A stretch of DNA of 8,916 bases from an uncultured Eubacteriales bacterium. GTDB taxonomy: Bacteria > Bacillota > Clostridia > Oscillospirales > Oscillospiraceae. Below are positions 1-4,919 of this stretch, one piece after another (position 1 is the stretch's first letter; the number at the start of each line of letters is the position of its first letter). The DNA is taken from contig CABRZL010000081.1 of the NCBI GenBank assembly GCA_902475435.1, positions 1 to 8,916 of the forward strand. The letters run 5' to 3'. A program made the translations under genes and the position numbers. Below the pieces are notes generated by a model. The model was given only the letters and a program-made list of their open reading frames with translations. It made no database searches and was not told the DNA's origin.

Positions 1-416
1 CTTCGATTGTTCGTATTGCCGGCGACGGCCAAAGTGCGAAGGGAATTTGGTATTCTATCGGACAGCAGACGGATTTGCAGCCAGATGGAACTGCCAAAGG
101 ACAGTGGCAATATAATAAGATCTGTGCAGATTTTGTGAAGGAAGACGGAAGATTCAAAATCTATCATATTGTCTGTGCCAATGATCAAAATTATCAGGCT
201 GGGACCCAGTATGATGCACCAAACTACATTGATCCCAAAGACGATATGATGGCTCAGGAATTTGGGACGCCCACCATTCCTATGAATGTGCATGATAATA
301 CTTATAACTGGGCGGACAATTATCCACCTATGCCGGAGCCTTATGATACTCTGACGCTAGAAAACAGCTATGGTCCAGAGGGGCATCCGATGCTGAAAGG
401 AGGTAGCCTGGTATGA
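1..416 (+). CDS. SnoaL/NTF2-like protein, C-terminal part (gene cut by window start)
   Basis: The reading frame is open from base 3 and ends at the TGA at 414-416; the real start lies upstream of the window. About 137 residues are visible. The first part (beginning VRIAGDGQSAKGIWYS, then ADFVKEDGRFKIYHIV) has the alternating strand pattern and the DG turns of SnoaL-like/NTF2 cone folds. That family includes dehydratases, isomerases and cyclases acting on small hydrophobic substrates, such as bile acid 7-alpha-dehydratase BaiE. The tail contains a PMPEPYDTLTLENSY motif that recurs in the next gene. The stop overlaps the next start by 4 bases (ATGA), so the two are probably translated in a coupled way. 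The catalytic residues of the fold usually lie in the missing N-terminal part, so no reaction can be assigned. Confidence 0.75.
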   Translation, partial: SIVRIAGDGQSAKGIWYSIGQQTDLQPDGTAKGQWQYNKICADFVKEDGRFKIYHIVCANDQNYQAGTQYDAPNYIDPKDDMMAQEFGTPTIPMNVHDNTYNWADNYPPMPEPYDTLTLENSYGPEGHPMLKGGSLV

Positions 417-1246
417 ATAAAAATCTTTCTCTCAGCCAGAGAATCTGGAATTGTGCGGCTACACAAGAGGCAGAATTTGTCCATGCTACGCACACATATC
501 TCCATGCCAGGGCAAATGCAACAGAGGAATGGAGCCAGATTTGGGCTCAAGATGAAAATATTAGTTGGGCCCATGCATTTGGACGTATGAGAGGATTCAA
601 GTCTGTTTGGAATGGCTCTGTAACACTCTATGACGTCAAAGCAACGGAGAGGTTTCAGAGAACATATGAAGCAATGCCGGAAATTGGCGGGTTTGATATT
701 CGCCCGCTGATGGAATTATCACTTCACACGCTTGCTACAGATATTGTTGAAGTAGCCGACGATGGGAAAACTGCTCGAGCCTTTTTCCTGACACCTGGTT
801 TGATTTCCAGTGCAATTAGCGATAATGGCAAACGACGTTGCAGCGGTTTATGGGAGCGCTATGGCGCGGACTTTGTCTTTAAAGACGGTTGCTGGTTGTT
901 CCTTCATGAACAGGTTTGCCCAGATATGGGGATTGGCTGTGATGCGGGGAATCCCGGCATGGAGAATTATCTGCGGACCAAGGGCGCTTCTGGCGGAGGA
1001 CCTGGAGGTCCTGGAGGACCCGGAGGACCTGGAGGTCCTGGAGGACCCGGTGGTCCTGGTGGACCAGGCGGCGGTCCGGGCGGTCCCGGTGGACCCGGAG
1101 GTGGTCTTCGGACTATGCCGGATTGTGAAGATCCTGGTCCCTTGCATTCCAATTGGAGTGTTACGCAGACAGTGCAAAATACGGTTCCGTGGCCAGAACC
1201 ATATGCCACAATGGATGATAATAATACTTATACCAAAAGTAAATAA
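413..1246 (+). CDS. SnoaL/NTF2-like protein with Gly-Gly-Pro repeat insert
   Basis: This 277-residue protein starts at an ATG preceded by AAAGGAGG (396-403) with ideal spacing. Residues 10-185 form a SnoaL-like domain: VEVADDGKTARAFF and ADFVFKDGCWLFLHEQVC align by eye with the equivalent strands of the upstream protein, so the two are likely tandem paralogs. Residues 194-231 are a low-complexity run of GGP triplets. A C-terminal tail follows with WPEPYATMDDNNTY, matching the PEPY-x-T-x4-N-x-Y motif of the neighbour's tail. No signal peptide or membrane segment is seen, so it is probably cytoplasmic. Members of this fold act as dehydratases, isomerases or cyclases, or serve as non-catalytic partners; the pair may form a heteromer. 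The substrate is unknown. A terminator follows directly, so this gene ends the transcription unit. Confidence 0.8.
   Translation: MNKNLSLSQRIWNCAATQEAEFVHATHTYLHARANATEEWSQIWAQDENISWAHAFGRMRGFKSVWNGSVTLYDVKATERFQRTYEAMPEIGGFDIRPLMELSLHTLATDIVEVADDGKTARAFFLTPGLISSAISDNGKRRCSGLWERYGADFVFKDGCWLFLHEQVCPDMGIGCDAGNPGMENYLRTKGASGGGPGGPGGPGGPGGPGGPGGPGGPGGGPGGPGGPGGGLRTMPDCEDPGPLHSNWSVTQTVQNTVPWPEPYATMDDNNTYTKSK
992..1105 (+). repeat. GGN-GGN-CCN triplet repeat tract coding for (Gly-Gly-Pro)n
   Basis: The tract of 114 bases encodes 38 residues that are only glycine and proline, mostly in strict GGP register. The 27-base unit at 1001-1027 is repeated at 1028-1054 with two synonymous third-base changes (GGA to GGT). 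This points to expansion by slippage or unequal crossing-over, followed by drift at third positions. It sits between the folded SnoaL domain and the conserved tail of the gene at 413-1246. Confidence 0.95.
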
Positions 1247-1255
1247 ACAACATAA

Positions 1256-1290
1256 CGCCTGGAGACATATTTGTCTCCGGGCGCTTTTAT
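1256..1290 (+). terminator. Rho-independent terminator after the SnoaL-like pair
   Basis: CGCCTGGAGACA (1256-1267) pairs with TGTCTCCGGGCG (1272-1283) over 12 positions, with one G-T wobble and a TATT loop. It is followed by CTTTTAT. It starts 10 bases after the stop codon of the upstream gene. The T-run is short but the stem is strong. Confidence 0.85.
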
Positions 1291-1295
1291 GGGGC

Positions 1296-1324
1296 TTGAC
1301 AAATGTGAGCATTTCGTGCATGAT
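1296..1324 (+). promoter_or_regulatory. Probable sigma-70-type promoter of the RNHCP gene leader
   Basis: A perfect -35 box TTGACA (1296-1301) is followed after 17 bases by CATGAT (1319-1324), a 4/6 match to the -10 consensus. Transcription would begin near 1331, just upstream of the leader ORF's ribosome binding site. It lies immediately downstream of the terminator, so the RNHCP gene has its own transcription unit. Confidence 0.6.
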
Positions 1325-1356
1325 TTAAGTTAAGATAAAAGAAAGGAGAATGTCTG

Positions 1357-1413
1357 GTGACAAGTATTTGTGATTCGGTGATTGCATCAAACCGGGAGGT
1401 TTGCGCAATCTAA
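1357..1413 (+). CDS. Putative 18-residue leader peptide (MTSICDSVIASNREVCAI)
   Basis: A GTG start at 1357 lies 8 bases after a strong AAAGGAG (1342-1348), and the frame stops at TAA 1411-1413. The ORF ends exactly where the first leader hairpin ends (1410), so a translating ribosome must melt that hairpin. Codons 8-13 form its left arm and codons 13-18 its right arm. A different ATG at 1350 would give a 7-residue peptide, but it sits only one base from the ribosome binding site and is less likely. The residues Val8-Ile9 fall at the same positions as in the ErmC leader peptide, which stalls ribosomes with Ile9 in the P site; this may be chance. Two Cys codons (5 and 16) are also present. Confidence 0.55.
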   Translation: MTSICDSVIASNREVCAI

Positions 1414-1455
1414 TCTCTGCATACCTCCCAAAAGGATCAAATCACTTTTAGGAGG
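1380..1455 (+). promoter_or_regulatory. Four-segment translational attenuator upstream of the RNHCP gene
   Basis: Segment 1 (GATTGC 1380-1385, CAAACC 1388-1393) pairs with segment 2 (GGTTTG 1398-1403, GCAATC 1405-1410) around a GGGA tetraloop. Segment 3 (CCTCC-C-AAAAG, 1424-1434) pairs with segment 4 (CTTTT-A-GGAGG, 1445-1455) with one C-A mismatch, burying the AGGAGG ribosome binding site (1450-1455) of the RNHCP gene. As an alternative, GGGAGGT (1394-1400) in segment 2 pairs perfectly with ACCTCCC (1423-1429) in segment 3. The alternative can extend after one mismatch (1402-1405 with 1418-1421) and would free the ribosome binding site. The layout matches erm-type attenuation, in which a stalled leader ribosome covers segment 1 and turns expression on. 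The pairing is seen in the sequence; the mechanism is inferred. Confidence 0.7.
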
Positions 1456-1463
1456 AAGTTCCC

Positions 1464-1898
1464 ATGAATCGGGAAAATAAGAAAAAACATTATGAAAAGG
1501 GATACTATAAAAGGCATGCCTGTAAGGAAAGTTTCGTGTGTAAGTCATGTGGTAGACTAGTAGTGCCAGTAGGAGCGGGGAGTGATCACAGAAATCACTG
1601 TCCCAATTGTCTTGCAAGCTTGCATTTGGATGAGATCCCAGGTGACCGTGCAGCAGACTGTGGCGGAATTATGGAGCCTGTAGGTGTATGGGTGAGAAAA
1701 AATGGGGAATGGGCAATTATTCACCGCTGTCGTCGGTGTGGCTGTTTCAGTTCTAATCGAATTGCCGCAGATGATAATCCTATGAAACTTATGTCTATTG
1801 CAATGAGACCATTAGCCAATCCACCATTTCCACTGGAGCGCATTGAAGAAATGACGGAGCTCATGGGTGGGGATGGACAGATCATAAATAAATTATAA
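1464..1898 (+). CDS. RNHCP domain-containing protein (Cys-rich, putative zinc ribbon)
   Basis: This 144-residue protein starts at the ATG at 1464, 8 bases after AGGAGG (1450-1455). It carries the family signature RNHCPNCL (residues 43-50), diagnostic of the RNHCP domain family, whose function I do not know to be established. CxxC pairs at C26/C29 and C46/C49 suggest a zinc ribbon in the first half, and C89/C92 with C94 (HRCRRCGC) suggest a second metal site, perhaps with C66. The N-terminus is rich in Lys, Arg and His (NRENKKKHYEKGYYKRH), as in many RNA- or ribosome-binding proteins. There is no signal peptide or membrane segment. Its own promoter and a leader that appears to sense ribosome stalling set it apart from its neighbours, and suggest induction when translation is disturbed. 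That role is inference. Confidence 0.85.
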   Translation: MNRENKKKHYEKGYYKRHACKESFVCKSCGRLVVPVGAGSDHRNHCPNCLASLHLDEIPGDRAADCGGIMEPVGVWVRKNGEWAIIHRCRRCGCFSSNRIAADDNPMKLMSIAMRPLANPPFPLERIEEMTELMGGDGQIINKL

Positions 1899-1964
1899 TT
1901 TGAAAGCCATAAAATCATGAACGATTATTACTCACGATAAGGTATCAATAAAGTCTTCCAGAAG

Positions 1965-1980
1965 CCTTGAAAATAGAGGA
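1965..1980 (+). repeat. Left copy of direct repeat flanking the HAD gene
   Basis: CCTTGAAAATAGAGGA here matches CCTTGAAAATATAGGA at 3097-3112 in 15 of 16 bases, same orientation. The two copies enclose the HAD hydrolase gene and its downstream hairpins. The rest of the 1899-2158 gap shows no terminator and no convincing promoter; it contains only short inverted repeats (for example CACTCT 2030-2035 with AGAGTG 2041-2046). Confidence 0.6.
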
Positions 1981-2158
1981 TTTATCGCAATGTGTTCGCC
2001 TTATCTCTTTATAGAGTTACACACAGCTTCACTCTTTTCCAGAGTGCTTATAAGGGTAAAATCAAGGGCAAGAAAATCTCACAACAAGATATAACAAAAG
2101 TGTAGCAATCAGAAAGCTGCGATGTATGTGCGTATACTTATCAAAAAGGAGAAACTAA

Positions 2159-2896
2159 ATGAAATATCCTAAAATGATACTGTTTGATTACGGACACACT
2201 CTTTTGTATGAACCTGGTTGGGATTCTGTTAGAGGAAATGAGGAACTTTTGAAGTATGTTACAAAGAATCCGAATAACTGCACTCTTGAGGATGTCAGAA
2301 AAGGTGCGGAACTAATTTTCGGAAAACATATCGAGAATGTCCGTAAAATAGGTTATGATATTTCCGGTCAGGTTGGCGATAAAGTATTGTATGAATATCT
2401 TGGAATCGAGTTTTCCCTGACGCCGCTCGAAATGGAAACCGTTTTTTGGAACGGTGCTTCTATGGGTGCTATTATGCCAGATGCTGATAAAATGCTCGAT
2501 TATATAAATAAAAATGGCATAAGAAGCGCCGTTATCAGCAATCTTCTGTGGTCAGGAGCTACCTTAACTGAAAGACTCAACAGATTATTGCCAAACAATC
2601 AATTTGAGTTTGTTATGACTTCAAGTGACTATTTTATGCGAAAGCCTAATCGGATTTTGTTTGATATTGCCATACGAAAAGCCGGAGTTACTTCCGGTGA
2701 AATATGGTATTGCGGTGATAATCCGCAAGCAGATATTGAAGGAGCGTCACAAGTTGGTATTTATCCTGTTTGGTACGATAATGACACAGATAAAGACTAC
2801 AAAGACCGTAGCAATGAACACTTACCACAGTGTGAGCATTTGCACATTCATGAATGGAATGAAATGATAGACTTGTTAGAGAGAATAAAAACATGA
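2159..2896 (+). CDS. HAD-superfamily hydrolase (atypical motif I)
   Basis: The 245-residue protein starts at the ATG at 2159, preceded by AAAAAGGAGA. HAD motifs occur in order. Motif I is FDYGHTL with nucleophile D10. A helical cap region spans roughly residues 17-105. Motif II is VISN with S127, motif III is K162 in MRKPN, and motif IV is GDNPQADIEGA with D187 and D192. The length and cap position fit subfamily IA, whose members are mostly phosphatases on small metabolites, plus dehalogenases. The second motif-I aspartate, the usual general acid/base two residues after the nucleophile, is Gly12 here, so ordinary phosphatase chemistry may be impaired. The gene stands alone between AT-rich flanks, is more AT-rich than the genes on either side, and lies between direct repeats, which suggests recent acquisition. 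The substrate cannot be told. Confidence 0.88.
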   Translation: MKYPKMILFDYGHTLLYEPGWDSVRGNEELLKYVTKNPNNCTLEDVRKGAELIFGKHIENVRKIGYDISGQVGDKVLYEYLGIEFSLTPLEMETVFWNGASMGAIMPDADKMLDYINKNGIRSAVISNLLWSGATLTERLNRLLPNNQFEFVMTSSDYFMRKPNRILFDIAIRKAGVTSGEIWYCGDNPQADIEGASQVGIYPVWYDNDTDKDYKDRSNEHLPQCEHLHIHEWNEMIDLLERIKT

Positions 2897-2910
2897 TTCT
2901 CACTGATGGT

Positions 2911-2963
2911 AGCGAAATCTCCTTCGCACAAACTTTAGATTTGTGCAAAGGGTGTATTTCGCT
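2911..2963. repeat. Long imperfect palindrome downstream of the HAD gene
   Basis: The outer arms AGCGAAAT (2911-2918) and ATTTCGCT (2956-2963) pair over 8 bp. The middle arms CCTT (2921-2924) and AAGG (2948-2951) give 4 bp. The inner arms GCACAAA (2926-2932) and TTTGTGC (2940-2946) give 7 bp around a CTTTAGA loop. Neither strand has a terminal T-run, so it is not a standard terminator; it could be an mRNA-stabilising structure or part of a mobile-element end. Confidence 0.8.
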
Positions 2964-3022
2964 CTCAAACGTCAAGGCCCACATTACCTGCTAAAAAAGC
3001 CGTTTGGTAACGGATGAATCAA

Positions 3023-3060
3023 TTCCCTTATTTTGGCCCGTAAGGGCAAAAGTAAGGGAA
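3023..3060. repeat. Palindrome with GNRA-type loop
   Basis: TTCCCTTA (3023-3030) pairs with TAAGGGAA (3053-3060), TTTT (3031-3034) with AAAA (3048-3051), and GCCC (3036-3039) with GGGC (3044-3047), around a GTAA loop. Only two single-G bulges interrupt 16 base pairs. There is no T-run on either side. The GNRA loop suggests that the structure works as RNA. Confidence 0.8.
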
Positions 3061-3096
3061 AATACATAAAGTTTGAGTTTTTTAATGGGCGAAGTT

Positions 3097-3145
3097 CCTT
3101 GAAAATATAGGAATTTCAGAGGCTTGCCAAAATAAATAGGAATTT
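3097..3145 (+). repeat. Right copies of the direct repeat
   Basis: CCTTGAAAATATAGGA (3097-3112, continuing AATTT to 3116) is the right partner of the repeat at 1965-1980. A looser copy, CTTG-CC-AAAATAA-ATAGGAATTT, follows at 3123-3145, so the motif is present twice on this side. The spacing and sequence resemble paired recombination or protein-binding sites, but no recombinase gene is in the window. Confidence 0.5.
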
Positions 3146-3146
3146 A

Positions 3147-3186
3147 AAAATTTCGCCACATAGTTTTCACTGTGCGGCGAAATTTT
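3147..3186. terminator. Bidirectional intrinsic terminator between convergent genes
   Basis: AAAATTTCGCC (3147-3157) pairs with GGCGAAATTTT (3176-3186) over 11 bp. After one A-C mismatch the stem continues for 6 more pairs, one of them a wobble, to a TTTC loop (3165-3168). T-rich tracts follow on both strands (TTTTATTAT on the + strand, TTTTTAAATT on the - strand). It lies 27 bases past the stop of the minus-strand flavoprotein gene, which it should terminate. Confidence 0.88.
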
Positions 3187-3213
3187 ATTATACTATGAAA
3201 AATACATTGTAGA

Positions 3214-4866
3214 TTATAAAGCTTGTAGGTAGTCCGCAGCGGATTTTCCCGCAGTGAAGCCCGATGCTACGGCCCAGCTCATTTCGTTGGTACACATAAG
3301 CCGATTGTCACCAGGTCCAGGTACACGGACACACCAACCGGCAGCGTTGTCGCCGGTTGCATAGAGGCCGGGCAGTGGGGTACCGTCTGGTTTCAGACCC
3401 CCCATCTTTTCATTGACACGAATACCGCCGAAGGCACCGTCTGTGGCCATTTTTCCGTAGATGGCATAAAAAGGCGGTTTAAGAATTGGACGCATTGTTT
3501 CCGGTTTTTTACCAAATTCAGAATCCTTCCCAGCATTGCAGTCTGCGTTGTATTGATCTATGGTGGCCTGAAGTTGCGTTGCATCAATACCGCATAGAGC
3601 CGCTAGTTCTGAAATTGTGTCAGCTTTTTTAAGAGGAGTGTCTAGTTTCAATTCCGTTTCAATTTCTTTTTGATAGTCTTTGTGAATCCATCCGTCATTG
3701 CCGGCAATGAGACGGTCGGCAATGACTTTTAAAGTATCGGAATCCAAAATAGACCAAGCAATACGTCCCGGTTGAGAACCAATTTTTGCGGCGCCATTTG
3801 GGAAGAAACTCTCGTCGTAAAAACGGAAGCCGTCGCGATTCACAGATATAATCTCCGGCTCGCAGGCGAATTTGAAAAGACAGAACGAAAATGGATGATG
3901 AACAGGGCCGAACAGATTAACAGTGAAGTTGTCATAGTCCACCCAGGCGCCTATGCTTTCGCCTAGTTGAACGGCATCGCCGGTATTTGTAGGCGCGGCA
4001 AATCGATGAACAGGCTCAGCAGTGGGGTCATCTGTCATAAACCAAGGCCAATAATTCCTGAGAAGTTCATCGTTCCAGGCAAATCCGCCGGCAGATACCA
4101 CGACGGCTTGACAGTGAATCAGAATTTCGCCGCCTGCATCCTCCGCTAACACACCGGAAATATGCCCATTTTCTGTCAGAAGACGCTTGGCTCCGGTACC
4201 GGTGAGAAGACGAATCCCCAAACGGTCAAATTGATCTACCATGGTTTTGACCACAAAACTGCCGCCACGGCCAGGACCGATGGCTTCATCCCGACATTTG
4301 AGATTGAAAAATGTACGACCTTTTAGGCCTATGGCTTTGCCAGGACCAAATGGTGCGGGCTTCTCAACCCAGTAGTCTTTTACCCCATCCATGGTCAACA
4401 TCCAATCGGAAAATTCTTTAGGAGCCGATTTTGCGACGTCTTGAATTTCCTGAGAAACTTTTCCCTGAAAGCGATCGCCGCTTCCACGGAAGGGGCCAGG
4501 TCCCCCGCCGTTCATGACTTCAAAGCCGGCAAACCACGCGCTTCCACCATATTTTTTTGCTTTTTCCAAAACGACAACCCGTTTGCCGCTCTCTTCGGCA
4601 GCACGTACAGCGGCGATAGAGCCGGAACCCCCACAGCCGATTACTACCAAATCACACGTCATTTCTTGACGAGAGTGAGGAAGGATATCCTTTTTATCTT
4701 CTGTGTTTTGAATTGCATCTACGTTACAAAGACGCTGACACAGGCCGCAGCGAATACATTTGTCCTGGTCAATTTCATAGTGTGTGCCCTTATAGTCAAT
4801 CGCTTCTGCGGGACATTCCAGCGCGCAGTTGTGACAACAGAGACAGCCTGTTCCAATGATATACAT
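3214..4866 (-). CDS. FAD-dependent oxidoreductase with N-terminal 2[4Fe-4S] ferredoxin domain
   Basis: I chose the ATG at 4866 (550 residues) because AAAGGAG lies 7 bases upstream; an open frame extends further but overlaps the preceding gene and has no family resemblance. Residues 8-18 (CxxCxxCxxxCP) and 37-47 (CxxCxxCxxxC) bind two [4Fe-4S] clusters. A Rossmann FAD motif begins at residue 74 (VVIGCGGSGS), ending in an acidic position at VVLEKA (97-102). The rest fits the FAD_binding_2/fumarate reductase flavoprotein family, with the closing FAD motif GLYATGDNAAG at 500-510. Relatives reduce activated C=C bonds or introduce them (fumarate and urocanate reductases, 3-ketosteroid dehydrogenases). 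No signal peptide and no FMN-binding domain are seen, so it is cytoplasmic and probably takes electrons from ferredoxin or the neighbouring flavoenzyme. It is the last gene of the LysR-controlled operon. Confidence 0.87.
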   Translation of the reverse strand: MYIIGTGCLCCHNCALECPAEAIDYKGTHYEIDQDKCIRCGLCQRLCNVDAIQNTEDKKDILPHSRQEMTCDLVVIGCGGSGSIAAVRAAEESGKRVVVLEKAKKYGGSAWFAGFEVMNGGGPGPFRGSGDRFQGKVSQEIQDVAKSAPKEFSDWMLTMDGVKDYWVEKPAPFGPGKAIGLKGRTFFNLKCRDEAIGPGRGGSFVVKTMVDQFDRLGIRLLTGTGAKRLLTENGHISGVLAEDAGGEILIHCQAVVVSAGGFAWNDELLRNYWPWFMTDDPTAEPVHRFAAPTNTGDAVQLGESIGAWVDYDNFTVNLFGPVHHPFSFCLFKFACEPEIISVNRDGFRFYDESFFPNGAAKIGSQPGRIAWSILDSDTLKVIADRLIAGNDGWIHKDYQKEIETELKLDTPLKKADTISELAALCGIDATQLQATIDQYNADCNAGKDSEFGKKPETMRPILKPPFYAIYGKMATDGAFGGIRVNEKMGGLKPDGTPLPGLYATGDNAAGWCVRVPGPGDNRLMCTNEMSWAVASGFTAGKSAADYLQAL

Positions 4867-4889
4867 ATATGTTACTCCTTTCATCACAA

Positions 4890-4912
4890 CAGGCCGGGCA
4901 TTGCCCGGCCTG
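4890..4912 (-). other. GC-rich hairpin between the two flavoenzyme genes
   Basis: CAGGCCGGGC (4890-4899) pairs perfectly with GCCCGGCCTG (4903-4912) around a 3-base loop, inside the 53-base gap between the two minus-strand genes. No T-run follows in the direction of transcription, so it is more likely an mRNA stability or processing element, or a weak pause site, than a terminator. Confidence 0.75.
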
Positions 4913-4919
4913 TGCGGAA

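Larger units (their letters stand above)
2897..3213. other. Gene-free region of consecutive hairpins between convergent genes
   Basis: No plausible gene lies here. It holds, in order, a long imperfect palindrome (2911-2963), a small hairpin CCGTT-TGGT-AACGG (3000-3013), a second long palindrome (3023-3060), two repeat copies containing ATAGGAATTT (3097-3116 and 3123-3145), and a bidirectional terminator (3147-3186). The HAD gene and the flavoprotein gene converge on it. Confidence 0.8.

Noticed and set aside
992..1105. Repeat tract as a CRISPR array or minisatellite element
   Set aside because: There are no spacers, and the repeat keeps codon phase with synonymous changes, so it is coding.
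810..1328. Second + strand frame across the GGP tract, and minus-strand Pro-Gly-rich frames opposite it
   Set aside because: They are open because of the triplet repeat in the SnoaL-like gene; they cross its stop and terminator and lack start signals.
1350..1373. 7-codon ATG leader ORF (MSGDKYL)
   Set aside because: Only one base separates it from AAAGGAG; the GTG at 1357 has 8-base spacing and a frame that matches the hairpin exactly.
1990..2094. 34-codon ORF upstream of the HAD gene (starts MCSPYLFIELH) with AGAGGA nearby
   Set aside because: No recognisable domain, and the composition looks like translated non-coding DNA. It could be a leader ORF, but no alternative RNA pairing with the HAD ribosome binding site was found.
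2133..2138. TATACT as a -10 box for the HAD gene
   Set aside because: It is too close to the ribosome binding site and start codon, and no -35 box lies at the proper distance.
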